The notes beneath the pieces are model-generated. The model saw only the letters and a program-made list of their open reading frames with translations, was not told where the DNA came from and did not search any database. The translations under genes and the position numbers were made by a program. Of a DNA stretch of 64,000 nucleotides, positions 20,017 to 30,448 are shown piece after piece. Position 1 is the stretch's first letter. Every line of letters starts with the position of its first letter. The stretch comes from CAVRQM01 sp963838805 (GTDB lineage: Bacteria; Pseudomonadota; Alphaproteobacteria; Acetobacterales; Acetobacteraceae), in contig CAWISK010000009.1 in NCBI GenBank assembly GCA_963838805.1, positions 186,001-250,000 of the forward strand. Direction: 5' to 3'.

Positions 20017-21951
20017 ATGCTGTACGCCGTCGCGGTGCTGGCGCCGCTGCTGGGATCGCTGATCGCCCTGCTGCTCGGCCGCCAGATCGGCGATCGGGCG
20101 GCGCAGGCCGTTACCATCCTGCTGATGATCCTGGCTTCTGTTTGTGGTGTCTCGGCGTTCGTGGCGCTGGTCTATCAGGGGGCCAGGCACCGGCACGGTG
20201 TCGCTCGGCACCTGGATCGATGCTGGGTCGTTCCACGTCACCTGGGCGCTGCGCTACGACACTCTCTCGGCGGTGATGGTGGCGATGGTCACCGTGGTCG
20301 CGACGCTCATCCACATCTACAGCATCGGCTACATGAGCCACGAGACCGGAACGTGGCGCTTCTTCAGCTACCTGTCGCTGTTCAGCTTCGCCATGCTGAT
20401 GCTGGTGACGGCCGACAATCTGGTGCAGCTGTTCTTCGGCTGGGAGGGCGTGGGCCTCGCCTCCTACCTGCTGATCGGCTACTGGTATTACAAGAAGAGC
20501 GCCAATGACGCGGCGATGAAGGCGTTCATCGTCAACCGCGTGGGCGACCTGTTCTTCGCGGTCGGCATCGCACTGGTGTTCTTCACCTTCGGCTCGATCC
20601 AGTTCGCCGACATCTTCGGCACGATCCCGCAGCACATGGACTACACCTATCATGTGCTGGGGACCACCTGGCGCGCCTATGAAGTGATCGGCGTGCTGCT
20701 GTTCATCGGGGCGATGGGCAAATCGGCGCAGATCGGCCTGCATGTCTGGCTGCCGGACGCGATGGAGGGGCCGACCCCGGTTTCCGCCCTGATCCACGCG
20801 GCAACGATGGTCACGGCCGGCGTGTTCCTGATGTCGCGCATGTCGCCGCTGATCGACTACGCGCCGGGGGCGCTGTTCATCGTTACCTTCATCGGCGCCA
20901 CGACGGCGCTGTTTGCGGCGACCGTCGGCTGCGCGCAGAACGACATTAAACGGGTGATCGCCTATTCCACCTGTTCGCAGCTCGGCTACATGTTCGTGGC
21001 GGCTGGCGTCGGCGCCTATCAGGCGTCGATGTTCCACCTGCTGACGCATGCCTTCTTCAAGGCGCTGCTGTTCCTGACCGCCGGCTCGGTGATCCATGCG
21101 GTTTCGGGCGAGCAGGACATGCGCAAGATGGGCGGCTTGTGGAAGCTGATCCCGCTGACCTACGTGATGATGTGGGTGGGCAGCCTGTCGCTGGCCGGGA
21201 TATTCCCGTTCTCCGGATATTTCAGCAAGGATGCGATCATCGAGGCGGCCTGGGCGGCGCATAGCGGCATCGGCCAGTACGGGTTCTGGTGTACCTTGCT
21301 GGGGGCGCTGCTGACCGCGTTCTATTCCTGGCGCCTCATCATCATGACATTCCACGGCAGGCCGCGCGCGGATCATCACGTGATGGAGCATGTTCACGAG
21401 AGCCCGCCGGTGATGACGGTGCCGCTGATCCTGTTGGGCGTAGGGGCAATCTGCGTCGGATTCCTGTTCCGCGAGCAGCTGATCGGTGCCGACTGGCGCG
21501 CGTTCTGGGGCAATTCGATCCAGGTCTCGCAGACCAATTCGGTGCTTGAGCGGCATCGAGAAGGTGCCGGTCTGGGTGCATTTCGCGCCGACCGTCGGTG
21601 GGTCTGCTGGGCATCGCCATCGCCTACTGGTTCTACATGATCTCGCCCGGCCTGCCGGCGCGGCTGGCGGCGGCGTTCCCGGCTGGTTACCGCTTCATCC
21701 TGAACAAGTGGTATTTCGACGAGCTCTACGATTTCCTGTTCGTCAGGCCGTATCGTGCGCTGGCGCGGGCGGCGTGGCAGGTGGGTGATGCCACGATCAT
21801 CGACGGCGTTCCGAACGGCCTCGCGGCGTTGACCTCCGGCGGCTCGGCGCAGGTGGTCAAGATCCAGACCGGCTCGATCGCCGTCTATGCCTTTGTCATG
21901 CTGATCGGGCTCGTGGCGCTGGTCGGCATCTATCTCCTGTTCCTGCGGTGA
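20017..21951 (+). CDS. nuoL: NADH-quinone oxidoreductase subunit L, frame broken at three sites
   Basis: An antiporter-like proton-pumping subunit. The frame changes by +1 at three places: one extra G in the run 20178-20182, one extra base near 21550-21552, and one extra G near 21596-21599. Removing these gives one protein of 643 residues, normal for NuoL. Family blocks are GWEGVGLASYLLIGYWY, LPDAMEGPTPVSALIHAATMV and IAYSTCSQLGYMF, and the C-terminal amphipathic helix region ends in IYLLFLR. The three pieces join without loss of any conserved block, so real inactivation is unlikely. The last bases overlap a possible GTG start of nuoM. Confidence 0.9.
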
Positions 21952-21959
21952 ACCCTTCC

Positions 21960-23486
21960 ATGAACGCGGCCGGCTTCCCGCTGCTTTCGCTGCTCACCTT
22001 CCTGCCGCTGGTGGGGGGAGGGATCATCATGGCCGTGCGCGGCGACGAGGCGACCGTCGCCAGCAACGCGCGCTGGACGGCGCTGTGGACGACGCTTGTC
22101 GTGTTCGCGCTGTCGTTGCTGCTGTGGGTCGACTTCGACCGCAGCCAGCCCGGCTTCCAGTTCGTCGAGCGGCTGGACTGGATGCCGCAATACCATATCG
22201 GCTACGCGATGGGCGTGGACGGCATCTCTGTGCTGTTCGTGATGCTCTCGACGCTGCTCATGCCGATCTGCATCCTGGCGAGCTGGGATGCGATCAAGGT
22301 GCGCGTGCGCGAATACATGCTGGCCTTCCTGGTGCTCGAAACCATGATGGTCGGCATGTTCTGTGCGATGGATTTCGCGGTCTTCTACGTCTTCTTCGAA
22401 GGCGTGCTGATCCCGATGTATCTCATCATCGGCATCTGGGGCGGCCCACGCCGGGTCTATGCGGCGATCAAGTTCTTCCTCTACACCCTGGCCGGCTCGG
22501 TGCTGATGCTGCTGGCGCTGCTGGCGATGTGGTACACCGCCGGCACGACAGACATCCCGACCTTGCTGCACACGCAGTTCCCGGCGGCGATGCAGACCTG
22601 GCTGTTCTTCGCGTTCCTGGCGTCGTTTGCCGTCAAGGTGCCGATGTGGCCGGTGCATACCTGGCTGCCCGATGCGCATGTGGAGGCGCCGACCGCCGGT
22701 TCTGTGATCCTGGCCGGCGTGCTGCTGAAGATGGGAGTGTATGGCTTCCTGCGCTTCTCGGTGCCGATGCTGCCGATCGCCTCCGCGCATTGGGCGCCGC
22801 TGATGTATGCCCTGTCGGTGATCGCCGTCATCTATACGGCGATGGTGGCGCTGGCGCAGACCGACATGAAGAAGCTGATCGCCTATTCGTCGGTCGCGCA
22901 TATGGGTGTCGTGACCATCGGCATCTTCACCTTCAACATCCAGGGCATCCACGGCGCGCTGTTCCAGGCGCTGTCGCACGGCATCGTCTCGGCCGCACTC
23001 TTTCTCTGTGTCGGCGTGGTGTACGACCGCATCCACACCCGCGAAATCGCCCGATACGGCGGCCTCGGCGACCGGATGCCGGCCTATGCGCTGGCCTTCA
23101 TGGTGTTCACGATGGCCAGCATCGGCCTGCCGGGCACCTCCGGCTTCGTGGGCGAGTTCCTGGTGCTGGTCGGCGCGTTCAAGGTCAGCTTCTGGCTGTC
23201 GCTGCTGGGCAGCCTGGGCATGATCCTGGGCGCCATCTACGCGCTCTACCTCTATCGCCGCATCATCTTCGGCACGATCACCCGCGCTGACCTGAAAAAC
23301 ATCCTCGACCTGTCACCGCGCGAGATCGCCGTGTTCGTGCCGCTGGTGCTGGTGACGATCTGGATGGGGGTCTATCCGTCCAGCTTCACCAATTTCTTCG
23401 ATGCGTCGGTGGGGGCCTTGGTCGAGCAGCATCAGGCGGCGCTTGCGCATCCCGGCAGCGTGATGCTCGCGAGGTCGGTGCCATGA
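21960..23486 (+). CDS. nuoM: NADH-quinone oxidoreductase subunit M
   Basis: An antiporter-like subunit of 508 residues with 13-14 hydrophobic segments. The conserved proton-channel residues are in FYVFFEGVLIPMYLIIG (Glu), FAVKVPMWPVHTWLPDAH (Lys) and AYSSVAHMGVV. The start could be ATG 21960, used here, or GTG 21948, which overlaps the nuoL stop and would add four residues. It overlaps nuoN by 4 nt. Confidence 0.96.
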   Translation: MNAAGFPLLSLLTFLPLVGGGIIMAVRGDEATVASNARWTALWTTLVVFALSLLLWVDFDRSQPGFQFVERLDWMPQYHIGYAMGVDGISVLFVMLSTLLMPICILASWDAIKVRVREYMLAFLVLETMMVGMFCAMDFAVFYVFFEGVLIPMYLIIGIWGGPRRVYAAIKFFLYTLAGSVLMLLALLAMWYTAGTTDIPTLLHTQFPAAMQTWLFFAFLASFAVKVPMWPVHTWLPDAHVEAPTAGSVILAGVLLKMGVYGFLRFSVPMLPIASAHWAPLMYALSVIAVIYTAMVALAQTDMKKLIAYSSVAHMGVVTIGIFTFNIQGIHGALFQALSHGIVSAALFLCVGVVYDRIHTREIARYGGLGDRMPAYALAFMVFTMASIGLPGTSGFVGEFLVLVGAFKVSFWLSLLGSLGMILGAIYALYLYRRIIFGTITRADLKNILDLSPREIAVFVPLVLVTIWMGVYPSSFTNFFDASVGALVEQHQAALAHPGSVMLARSVP

Positions 23487-24922
23487 GCGGATTCGGCGAC
23501 CAGCACTGGGTGCTGGCACTTCCCGAGATCTTCCTGGCCTGCGCCAGCATGGCGATCCTGGTATTCGGCGTGCTGCGCCGCGCGGACAGCTTCCTGGTCT
23601 GCTCCATGCTCTCGGTCGGCGCCCTGCTGCTGACCGGATTGCTGCTGATCGCCGGCGGGTCGGGCACGGGGTTCAACGGCCTGTTCGCCGTCGATCCCTT
23701 CAGCAATTTCGTCAACCTGCTGATCCTGGTTGCCTCGGCACTCGGGATCATTTCTTCGCTCGACTACAACGAGCACCAGAACCTGCGCCGGTTCGAGTTT
23801 CCGGTGCTGATCCTGCTGTCCACCGTGGGCATGATGATCATGGCCTCGGCAGTCAACCTGATGACGCTGTATCTCGGGCTCGAGATGCATTCGCTGGCGC
23901 TGTACGTGCTGGCGGCCTTTGCCCGCGACCAGTTGCGTTCGTCCGAGGCGGGCCTCAAGTATTTCGTGCTTGGGGCACTCGCCTCCGGTCTGCTGCTGTA
24001 CGGCATCACCTTCATCTACGGCTTTACCGGCACGATGTCGTTCGCCGATCTGGCCCGCCTGCTGGCTGATCCGTCACATGCCTCGCTCGGCCTGATCGTG
24101 GGGGTGGTCTTTGTCATCGCCGGCCTGGCCTTCAAGTTCTCGGCGGTGCCGTTCCACATGTGGACGCCGGACGTGTACGAGGGTGCGCCGACCCCTGTGA
24201 CGCTGCTGCTCGGCACGGCGCCGAAGGTTGCGGCCGTGGCGCTGCTGGTGCGGGCCATGGCGACGCCGTTCGGGCACCTGCTGGTGCAGTGGCGGCAGGA
24301 GATCGTGGTGGTGTCGATCGCCTCGATGCTGCTGGGCTCGCTTGCTGCCATCGGCCAGCGCAACATCAAGCGGCTGATGGCGTATTCGTCGATCGGCCAC
24401 ATGGGCTACGCGCTGATCGGCCTCGCCGCCGGCACCCCGGTCGGCATCCGCGGCGTGCTGATCTATCTCGTCACTTACGTGTTCATGTTCGCCGGCAGCC
24501 TTGCGGTGATCCTGGCGATGCGCCGGCGCGGACGGATGCTGGAGCAGATTTCCGATCTGGCGGGGCTGGGCCGCACCGATCCGGGCCTCGCCTTGTGGAT
24601 GACCGTGTTCATGTTCAGCATGGCCGGCATCCCGCCCTTCGCCGGGTTCTGGGGCAAGTTCTACATCTTCGGGGCCGCCATCCACGAGCACCTGCTGACG
24701 CTCGCCGTGATCGGCGTGCTGACCAGCGTGATCGGCGCGTTCTATTACATCCGCATCATCAAGGTGATGTATTTCGACACAGGGGAAGAGGCGTTCGATC
24801 CGCGTCCCGGCTCGGTCTCGTTCGTCGCTGTCAGCAGCGGGCTGTTCACGTCGCTGTTCATCCTGTTCCCGGCACCGATCCTGGTCGCGGCCGATGCCGC
24901 CGCAAGAGTGCTGTTCGGGTGA
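23483..24922 (+). CDS. nuoN: NADH-quinone oxidoreductase subunit N
   Basis: The third antiporter-like subunit, 479 residues. Conserved segments are LYLGLEMHSLALYVLAAF, FKFSAVPFHMWTPDVYEGAP and MAYSSIGHMGYALIG. Last complex I gene; its stop overlaps the GTG start of birA. Confidence 0.97.
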   Translation: MSGFGDQHWVLALPEIFLACASMAILVFGVLRRADSFLVCSMLSVGALLLTGLLLIAGGSGTGFNGLFAVDPFSNFVNLLILVASALGIISSLDYNEHQNLRRFEFPVLILLSTVGMMIMASAVNLMTLYLGLEMHSLALYVLAAFARDQLRSSEAGLKYFVLGALASGLLLYGITFIYGFTGTMSFADLARLLADPSHASLGLIVGVVFVIAGLAFKFSAVPFHMWTPDVYEGAPTPVTLLLGTAPKVAAVALLVRAMATPFGHLLVQWRQEIVVVSIASMLLGSLAAIGQRNIKRLMAYSSIGHMGYALIGLAAGTPVGIRGVLIYLVTYVFMFAGSLAVILAMRRRGRMLEQISDLAGLGRTDPGLALWMTVFMFSMAGIPPFAGFWGKFYIFGAAIHEHLLTLAVIGVLTSVIGAFYYIRIIKVMYFDTGEEAFDPRPGSVSFVAVSSGLFTSLFILFPAPILVAADAAARVLFG

Positions 24923-25662
24923 CTCCGCTGCCGCCGCCCTTTGAGCAACCGTGGCGGCTGCAATCCTTCGCACTGCTGGCCTCGACCCAGGATCTCTGCC
25001 GCCAGCTCGCCGAGGCGGGCGAGCCGGGGCATCTGGCGGTGCTGGCCGAACGGCAGAGTGCCGGGCGCGGGACGCAGGGACGCGGCTGGGACTCGCCCGA
25101 GGGCAATCTGTTCCTGTCGGTGCTGCTGCGGCCGCCGGCACGTGCGCGCGAGGTCGGCCGCTGGGGATTGCTGGCCGCGGTGGCGCTGGCCGATACGGTG
25201 GCGGCGCTGCTGCCGGATTCTGTGTCGCTGCGGCTGAAATGGCCAAACGACCTGCTGCTGGACGGCCGCAAGCTGGCCGGCATCCTGACGGAGAGTGCCG
25301 CCGGGCTGGATGGGGGCCTGGACTGGGTGGTGATCGGCTTCGGTGTCAATCTGGCAACCGCACCCGATCTGCCCGACCGGGCGACCGCCTGCCTCGCCGA
25401 GCGTCTGCCGCCGCCGCCGCCCGAATCGTTCGCGACCGATCTGCTGGCGCGGCTCGACACCTGGCGGGCGCGGCAGGACGCGGATGGGTTTGCAGCGGTG
25501 CGGGCCGCCTGGCTGCGCTATGCGCCTGAACCCGGCAGCCCGCTGACCCTGCGGCTCTCGGGTCAGACAGTGGACGGGGCCTTTGCCGGGCTGAGCGAGG
25601 ACGGCCGCCTGCTCCTGGAATCGGCCGACGGCGTACACGCCTTCGCATCTGGAGAAATCTGA
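24919..25662 (+). CDS. birA: Biotin--[acetyl-CoA-carboxylase] ligase, catalytic type without DNA-binding domain
   Basis: A protein of 247 residues that attaches biotin to carboxylase carrier proteins through biotinyl-AMP. Motifs are STQDLCRQL at the start, the biotinyl-AMP loop AGRGTQGRGWDSP, LKWPNDLLLDGRKLAGIL and IGFGVNLATAP. It lacks the N-terminal winged helix of E. coli BirA, so it is not expected to repress biotin genes itself. The GTG at 24919 overlaps the nuoN stop (GTGA). Its stop overlaps the coaX start. Confidence 0.95.
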   Translation: MTPLPPPFEQPWRLQSFALLASTQDLCRQLAEAGEPGHLAVLAERQSAGRGTQGRGWDSPEGNLFLSVLLRPPARAREVGRWGLLAAVALADTVAALLPDSVSLRLKWPNDLLLDGRKLAGILTESAAGLDGGLDWVVIGFGVNLATAPDLPDRATACLAERLPPPPPESFATDLLARLDTWRARQDADGFAAVRAAWLRYAPEPGSPLTLRLSGQTVDGAFAGLSEDGRLLLESADGVHAFASGEI

Positions 25663-26471
25663 TGCTGCTGGTGATCGATGCCGGCAATACCAACGTGGTC
25701 GTGGCGGTGCATGACGGCACCGACTATCGCGGGGTGTGGCGCATCGCCACCGAGCCGCAGCGCACATCGGACGAGTATGCGGTCTGGGTGCTCGGCCTGT
25801 TCCAGCACACCGGCCTGTCGCGCCATGACATCACCGGTGCCGTGGTCGGGACGGTGGTGCCGGCGGCGCTGTACCATTTGCGCCACCTCTGCCGGGACTG
25901 GTTCGACGTGGAGCCGCTGATCGCCCGCTCGAACCTGGATTGGGGCTTTCGCATCAGCGTCGATCAGCCGGAGGAGGTGGGCGCGGACCGCCTGCTGAAC
26001 GCGCTGGCGGCACACCGGCGCTATCGGGGGCCGCTGGTGGTGATCGATTTCGGCACCGCCACCACCTTCGATGTGGTGGACGGCGAGGGCAACTATCAGG
26101 GCGGCGTGATCGCACCCGGCATCAACCTGTCGATCGAGGCGCTGCACCGCGCCGCCGCCCGCCTGCCGCGCATCGGCATCGGCCGGCCGCAGGCGGTGAT
26201 CGGCCGCGGCACCGTCGCCGCCATGCAGTCGGGCATCTACTGGGGCTACGTCGCCATGGTCGAGGGGCTGGTGGCCCGCATCCAGGCGGAATCCGAGACG
26301 CCGATGAAGGTGGTGGCCACCGGCGGCCTGGCCCCGCTGCTGGCCGAGGGGACCACGGTGATCGGGCAGATCGACCCCGACCTGACGCTGGATGGGTTGC
26401 GCATGTTGGCGGAACGCAACCCCGCCCCCACATTGCCCCGGGACAGAAGCAGGCTGGTCGATAGCGACTGA
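25662..26471 (+). CDS. coaX: Type III pantothenate kinase
   Basis: A protein of 269 residues catalysing the first step of coenzyme A synthesis. ASKHA-fold motifs are visible: MLLVIDAGNTNVVVAV (phosphate 1), GADRLLNALAA, VIDFGTATTFDVVD (catalytic Asp region) and GGVIAPGINLS. The start overlaps the birA stop. The nuoN-birA-coaX-rnj order is, as I recall, common in alphaproteobacteria. Confidence 0.95.
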   Translation: MLLVIDAGNTNVVVAVHDGTDYRGVWRIATEPQRTSDEYAVWVLGLFQHTGLSRHDITGAVVGTVVPAALYHLRHLCRDWFDVEPLIARSNLDWGFRISVDQPEEVGADRLLNALAAHRRYRGPLVVIDFGTATTFDVVDGEGNYQGGVIAPGINLSIEALHRAAARLPRIGIGRPQAVIGRGTVAAMQSGIYWGYVAMVEGLVARIQAESETPMKVVATGGLAPLLAEGTTVIGQIDPDLTLDGLRMLAERNPAPTLPRDRSRLVDSD

Positions 26472-26517
26472 CGCGGAGCCCGCGGCGGCGTCGGCCTAGA
26501 ACCACGAAAGTTATGAA

Positions 26518-28164
26518 ATGGACGCGCTAAGCGGCGATCTGGCGTTCCTGCCCTTGGGCGGGACCGGCGAGATCGGCATGAATCTCAATCTCTACCGCTG
26601 CCGCGGGCAGTGGCTGGCGGTCGATTGCGGCATCGGCTTCGGCGGCTCGGAAATGCCCGAGGTCGATGTGATGATGCCGGACCCGGCCTTCATCGCCGAG
26701 CGGCGGGACCGGCTGGTGGGGCTGGTCATCACCCATGCGCATGAGGACCATATCGGTGCCGTGGCCTGGCTATGGCCGCAATTGCGCTGCCCGGTCTATG
26801 CCAGCCCGTTCGCCGCCGCGGTGCTGCGGCGCAAGCTGGCCGAGGTGCAACTCCTCTCCGAGGTCAAGCTGCACGTGGTTCCGCCCGGCAGCGCCTTCAC
26901 GCTCGGGCCGTTCGGTCTGCGCTTCCTGCGCGTCGCCCACTCGATCCCGGAGGCTCAGGCGCTCGCCATCACCACCGCCGCCGGCACTGTGCTGCATACC
27001 GGCGACTGGAAGCTCGATGCGCACCCGATGGTGGGACCGCCCACGGACGAGGCGGCGTTCGCGGCACTCGGCGAACAGGGCGTGCTCGCCATGATCTGCG
27101 ATTCCACCAATGCGATGGTGGAGGGGCATTCCGGCTCGGAGGCGGAGGTGCGCGAGACGCTCACCGATCTCATCGCCTCGCTGCGTGGGCGGGTCGCCGT
27201 GACCTGCTTTGCCAGCAACGTCGCGCGTGTGGAGAGCGTGGCGCTGGCCGCCCGCGACGCCGGGCGCACCGTGGCCCTGGTGGGCCGCAGCCTGCGCAAC
27301 CTGGACGCCGCGGCGCGCGAATGCGGCTATCTGAAGGGCGTGCCGGCGTTCATGACGGAAGACGCGGCGAACGACGTGCCGGACGATAACCTGCTGATCC
27401 TGGTCACCGGCAGCCAGGGCGAGCCGCGCAGCGCGCTGGCGCGCATCGCCGCGGACACGCATCCGCGCATCGAGCTGGGCGAGGGCGACACCGTGCTGTT
27501 CTCCAGCCGTGTCATTCCGGGCAATGAGCGGGCGATCGGCACGGTGCAGGACAATCTGGTGCGCCGGGGCGTGCGGCTGCTGACCGACCATGACCATGCG
27601 ATCCACGTCTCGGGTCATCCGGCACGCGACGAGTTGAGACGGCTGTACGGTCTGGTGCGGCCACGCTTCTCGGTGCCGGTGCATGGGGAGTGGCGGCATC
27701 TGTCGGCGCACGCGGCATTGGCGCGCGAGTCGGGGGTAACGCCGGTGCTGCTGGAGGATGGCGACATCCTGAGCCTCGCACCTGGTGTGCCGGAGGTGGT
27801 GGATAGTGCCCCGGTCGGCCGGCTGGTGCTGGACGGTAACCGGCTGGTGCCGTTGCAGGGTGCGGTGATGGGTGCCCGCCGGCGGATGCTGTTCAACGGC
27901 GTGGTGTTCGCGAGCGTGGCCGCCGATGCGGCGGGCCGGCTGCGCGGACTGCCGCGCGTCAGTGCGCCGGGCCTGTTCGATGCCGATGATCCCGAAACCG
28001 CCGACATTGCGGCCGAGATGGCGGACTCGCTCGCCGATCTGGCGATGCCGTTGCGCCGCGACGACGCGGCTCTCGTGGATGCGGCGAAGGCGGCGCTGCG
28101 GCGCGCACTGGGGCGGCGGCTGCAGAAGCGTCCCCTGGTGGACGTGCATCTCCTGCGGGTGTGA
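26518..28164 (+). CDS. rnj: Ribonuclease J
   Basis: A metallo-beta-lactamase/beta-CASP ribonuclease of 548 residues involved in RNA maturation and turnover. The HxHxDH metal motif is in ITHAHEDHIGAV. Other metal and beta-CASP blocks are LHTGDWKLD, MICDSTNAMVEGHSGSE and VSGHPARDELRRLYGLVRP. The C-terminal domain ends at KRPLVDVHLLRV. The gene starts 46 bp after coaX and the DUF1467 gene begins 3 bp downstream. Confidence 0.95.
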   Translation: MDALSGDLAFLPLGGTGEIGMNLNLYRCRGQWLAVDCGIGFGGSEMPEVDVMMPDPAFIAERRDRLVGLVITHAHEDHIGAVAWLWPQLRCPVYASPFAAAVLRRKLAEVQLLSEVKLHVVPPGSAFTLGPFGLRFLRVAHSIPEAQALAITTAAGTVLHTGDWKLDAHPMVGPPTDEAAFAALGEQGVLAMICDSTNAMVEGHSGSEAEVRETLTDLIASLRGRVAVTCFASNVARVESVALAARDAGRTVALVGRSLRNLDAAARECGYLKGVPAFMTEDAANDVPDDNLLILVTGSQGEPRSALARIAADTHPRIELGEGDTVLFSSRVIPGNERAIGTVQDNLVRRGVRLLTDHDHAIHVSGHPARDELRRLYGLVRPRFSVPVHGEWRHLSAHAALARESGVTPVLLEDGDILSLAPGVPEVVDSAPVGRLVLDGNRLVPLQGAVMGARRRMLFNGVVFASVAADAAGRLRGLPRVSAPGLFDADDPETADIAAEMADSLADLAMPLRRDDAALVDAAKAALRRALGRRLQKRPLVDVHLLRV

Positions 28165-28167
28165 GAC

Positions 28168-28431
28168 ATGAATTGGTTCACCGGCACCGTGCTGTACGTG
28201 ATGATCTGGTGGACGGCGCTGTTCGCCGTCCTGCCGTTCGGCACAAGGCCGGTGACGGACCATCATGAGGTGCCCGGCGGCTGGCGTGGCGCCCCGGAGC
28301 GCCCGAGGCTGTTGCTGAAGGTGGTGGCGACGACGCTGCTCGCCGCGGTCATCTGGACCGGATGCTACCTGCTCATCACCAGCCACTACCTGAGCTTCCG
28401 GACAGGCGCGCTGGCGTTGTCGCCCGAGTAG
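28168..28431 (+). CDS. DUF1467-family small membrane protein
   Basis: A protein of 87 residues with two hydrophobic helices (TGTVLYVMIWWTALFAVLPFG and VATTLLAAVIWTGCYLLIT). The segment FAVLPFGTRP is typical of DUF1467, a family commonly found between rnj and proS. Its function is unknown. Confidence 0.85.
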   Translation: MNWFTGTVLYVMIWWTALFAVLPFGTRPVTDHHEVPGGWRGAPERPRLLLKVVATTLLAAVIWTGCYLLITSHYLSFRTGALALSPE

Positions 28432-28765
28432 TCAGTCGCCCTGCTCCAAAAATCATCGCGGCAGGATGAGGTGTGCCCTGTCATCCCGCCGCGTGACTGT
28501 CGTTTGCTCCCTAAACCTGGCCCGCTACGCTGCACGCCGGAGCCTGTACTCTGTCTAGCTTGCGTGTTTCACAATGTCACGCGCTTTTATTCGTACAGAC
28601 GGCTCGTTGCGAAGGTTCATTTCTGGCCGTCATTGTGCGGCGCACAAAAATTGCTTTACTATCCGCTCAACCTGCAATCCTGGCTTAAGCGGTGTCGCGC
28701 AAGTAGCGGTCCGGCAAGCTTGCCGCTAGGCTTCCGCCTTCTTCCCGAAACGATGGATGCTCCCT
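28432..28765. other. 334-bp intergenic stretch with a hairpin, upstream of proS
   Basis: No gene is apparent. An imperfect hairpin at 28458-28492 pairs GCGGC and GGATGA with TCATCC and GCCGC around a short loop; it lacks a T-run, so it is only a possible terminator for the nuo-rnj transcript. The stretch 28555-28680 is AT-richer than its surroundings and is the likeliest place for a proS promoter, but no clear -35/-10 pair stands out. Confidence 0.4.
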
Positions 28766-30076
28766 ATGCGCCTGTCCCGCAGCCTGATCCCGACCCTGAA
28801 GGAAACGCCCTCGGAGGCGCAGATCGTCTCGCATCGGCTGATGCTGCGGGCGGGCCTCGTGCGGCAGACGGCCTCGGGCATCTATGCCTGGCTGCCGGCC
28901 GGCTGGCGGGTGCTGGACCGCATCGCCGACATCGTGCGCGCCGAGCAGGACGCGGCGGGGGCGCAGGAATTGCTGATGCCGACCATCCAGCCCGCCGAAT
29001 TGTGGCGGCAGAGCGGGCGCTACGACGCGTACGGGCCGGAAATGCTGCGGCTGCGCGACCGGCATGAGCGCGACCTGCTGTACGGGCCGACCAACGAGGA
29101 GATGATCACCGACCTGTTCCGGCAGTCGGTGCGCAGCTACCGCGAATTGCCGCAGATCGTCTATCACATCCAATGGAAGTTCCGCGACGAAGTGCGTCCG
29201 CGCTTCGGCGTGATGCGGGGGCGCGAGTTCCTGATGAAGGACGCCTACAGCTTCGATCTCGATTACGCGGGTGCCGTCGTCAGCTATCGGCGCATGATGC
29301 TGGCCTACATGCGCACCTTCCAGCGGCTCGGTGTGAAGGCGATCCCGATGTCGGCGGAATCCGGCCCGATCGGCGGCAATCTCAGTCACGAGTTCATCAT
29401 CCTGGCCCCCACCGGCGAGAGCCAGGTCTGGTACGACGCCGCCTTCGAACGCCACGATTACAGCGGCACGAATGTCTCGCACGCCTCCGAGGCGGATCTC
29501 GCGCGGCTTTACGAGAGCATGACCACGCCTTACGCCGCGACGGACGAGAAGCATGACGCGGCGGTGTGGGAGGGCGTGCAGGACAAGCGCGAGGGGCGCG
29601 GGATCGAGGTCGGCCACATTTTCTATTTCGGCACGAAATACAGCGAGCCGATGGGTCTGACCGTGGCCGGCCGCGACGGTGCCGCGGTGGCCCCGCACAT
29701 GGGCAGCTATGGCGTGGGCGTCTCGCGGCTGGTCGGGGCCCTGATCGAGGCCTCGCACGACGAGGCGGGGATCATCTGGCCGGACAGCGTGGCGCCGTTT
29801 CCGGCGGCGATCCTGAACCTCAAGCCGGGCGATGCGGCCTGCGACGCGATCTGCGAGGATCTCTATGCCCGGTTCGACGGACAGGCGCTGTACGACGATC
29901 GCGACGAGCGAGCCGGCCGCAAGTTCGCCGACGCCGACCTGATGGGCCATCCCTGGCAGATCGTGGTGGGTCCGCGCGGCGCCGCCGGCGGACAGGTCGA
30001 ACTGAAGCGCCGGGCCAGCGGGGAGCGCCAGGAGTTAGCGATCGATGCGGCGATGGCGCGTGTCCGGCCGGGGTGA
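28766..30076 (+). CDS. proS: Prolyl-tRNA synthetase, short alphaproteobacterial type
   Basis: A class II aminoacyl-tRNA synthetase of 436 residues that charges tRNA-Pro. Motif 1 is in QELLMPTIQPAELWRQSGRY. Motif 2 is KFRDEVRPRFGVMRGREFLMKDAYSFD. Motif 3 is GSYGVGVSRLVGALIE. The roughly 180-residue editing insertion of E. coli-type ProRS between motifs 2 and 3 is absent, as in the short alphaproteobacterial form. ATG 28766 (MRLSRSLIPTLKETPSE) matches the family start. Confidence 0.96.
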   Translation: MRLSRSLIPTLKETPSEAQIVSHRLMLRAGLVRQTASGIYAWLPAGWRVLDRIADIVRAEQDAAGAQELLMPTIQPAELWRQSGRYDAYGPEMLRLRDRHERDLLYGPTNEEMITDLFRQSVRSYRELPQIVYHIQWKFRDEVRPRFGVMRGREFLMKDAYSFDLDYAGAVVSYRRMMLAYMRTFQRLGVKAIPMSAESGPIGGNLSHEFIILAPTGESQVWYDAAFERHDYSGTNVSHASEADLARLYESMTTPYAATDEKHDAAVWEGVQDKREGRGIEVGHIFYFGTKYSEPMGLTVAGRDGAAVAPHMGSYGVGVSRLVGALIEASHDEAGIIWPDSVAPFPAAILNLKPGDAACDAICEDLYARFDGQALYDDRDERAGRKFADADLMGHPWQIVVGPRGAAGGQVELKRRASGERQELAIDAAMARVRPG

Positions 30077-30174
30077 ATAGGGGCCGCCCTCTGGTCGGGC
30101 GCATCCGCTTTGCCATCTGCGCGTAGGGACATCGCGGCAAGGCTCCGCATCCGGGCCGCACAGGGGGAAAGGCT

Positions 30175-30381
30175 ATGGTCGATCTGATCGTGACGCTGTG
30201 TCTGCTGGCGCATCCGGGGTCATGCGCCGACAAGCACATCCTGTTCGAATCCTCGGGATCGCTGGATTCTTGCGTGTGGCAGGCGCAGCCCTACCTCGCG
30301 ACCTGGATCCAGGAGCACCCCAACCTGCGGATCGCCCGTTATCGCTGCGCCTGGCCGGAGACAGAGAAAACCCCGCTCTGA
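30175..30381 (+). CDS. Small conserved-looking protein, function unknown
   Basis: A protein of 68 residues starting at ATG 30175 after GGGGGAAAGGCT. A short hydrophobic start (MVDLIVTLCLLAHPGS) is followed by three further Cys residues (SCADK, DSCVW, YRCAW). The pattern of paired Cys and a WIQEHPNLRIARYRC tail resembles short proteins I recall from other alphaproteobacteria. It may be exported and disulfide-bonded. No catalytic motif is seen. Confidence 0.6.
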   Translation: MVDLIVTLCLLAHPGSCADKHILFESSGSLDSCVWQAQPYLATWIQEHPNLRIARYRCAWPETEKTPL

Positions 30382-30448
30382 GGGGGCGCTGCCTCGACCC
30401 CCTCGCAGGCCCGTGCCAACATCCCGGGTCGGAGCACGAGAGGGGTTG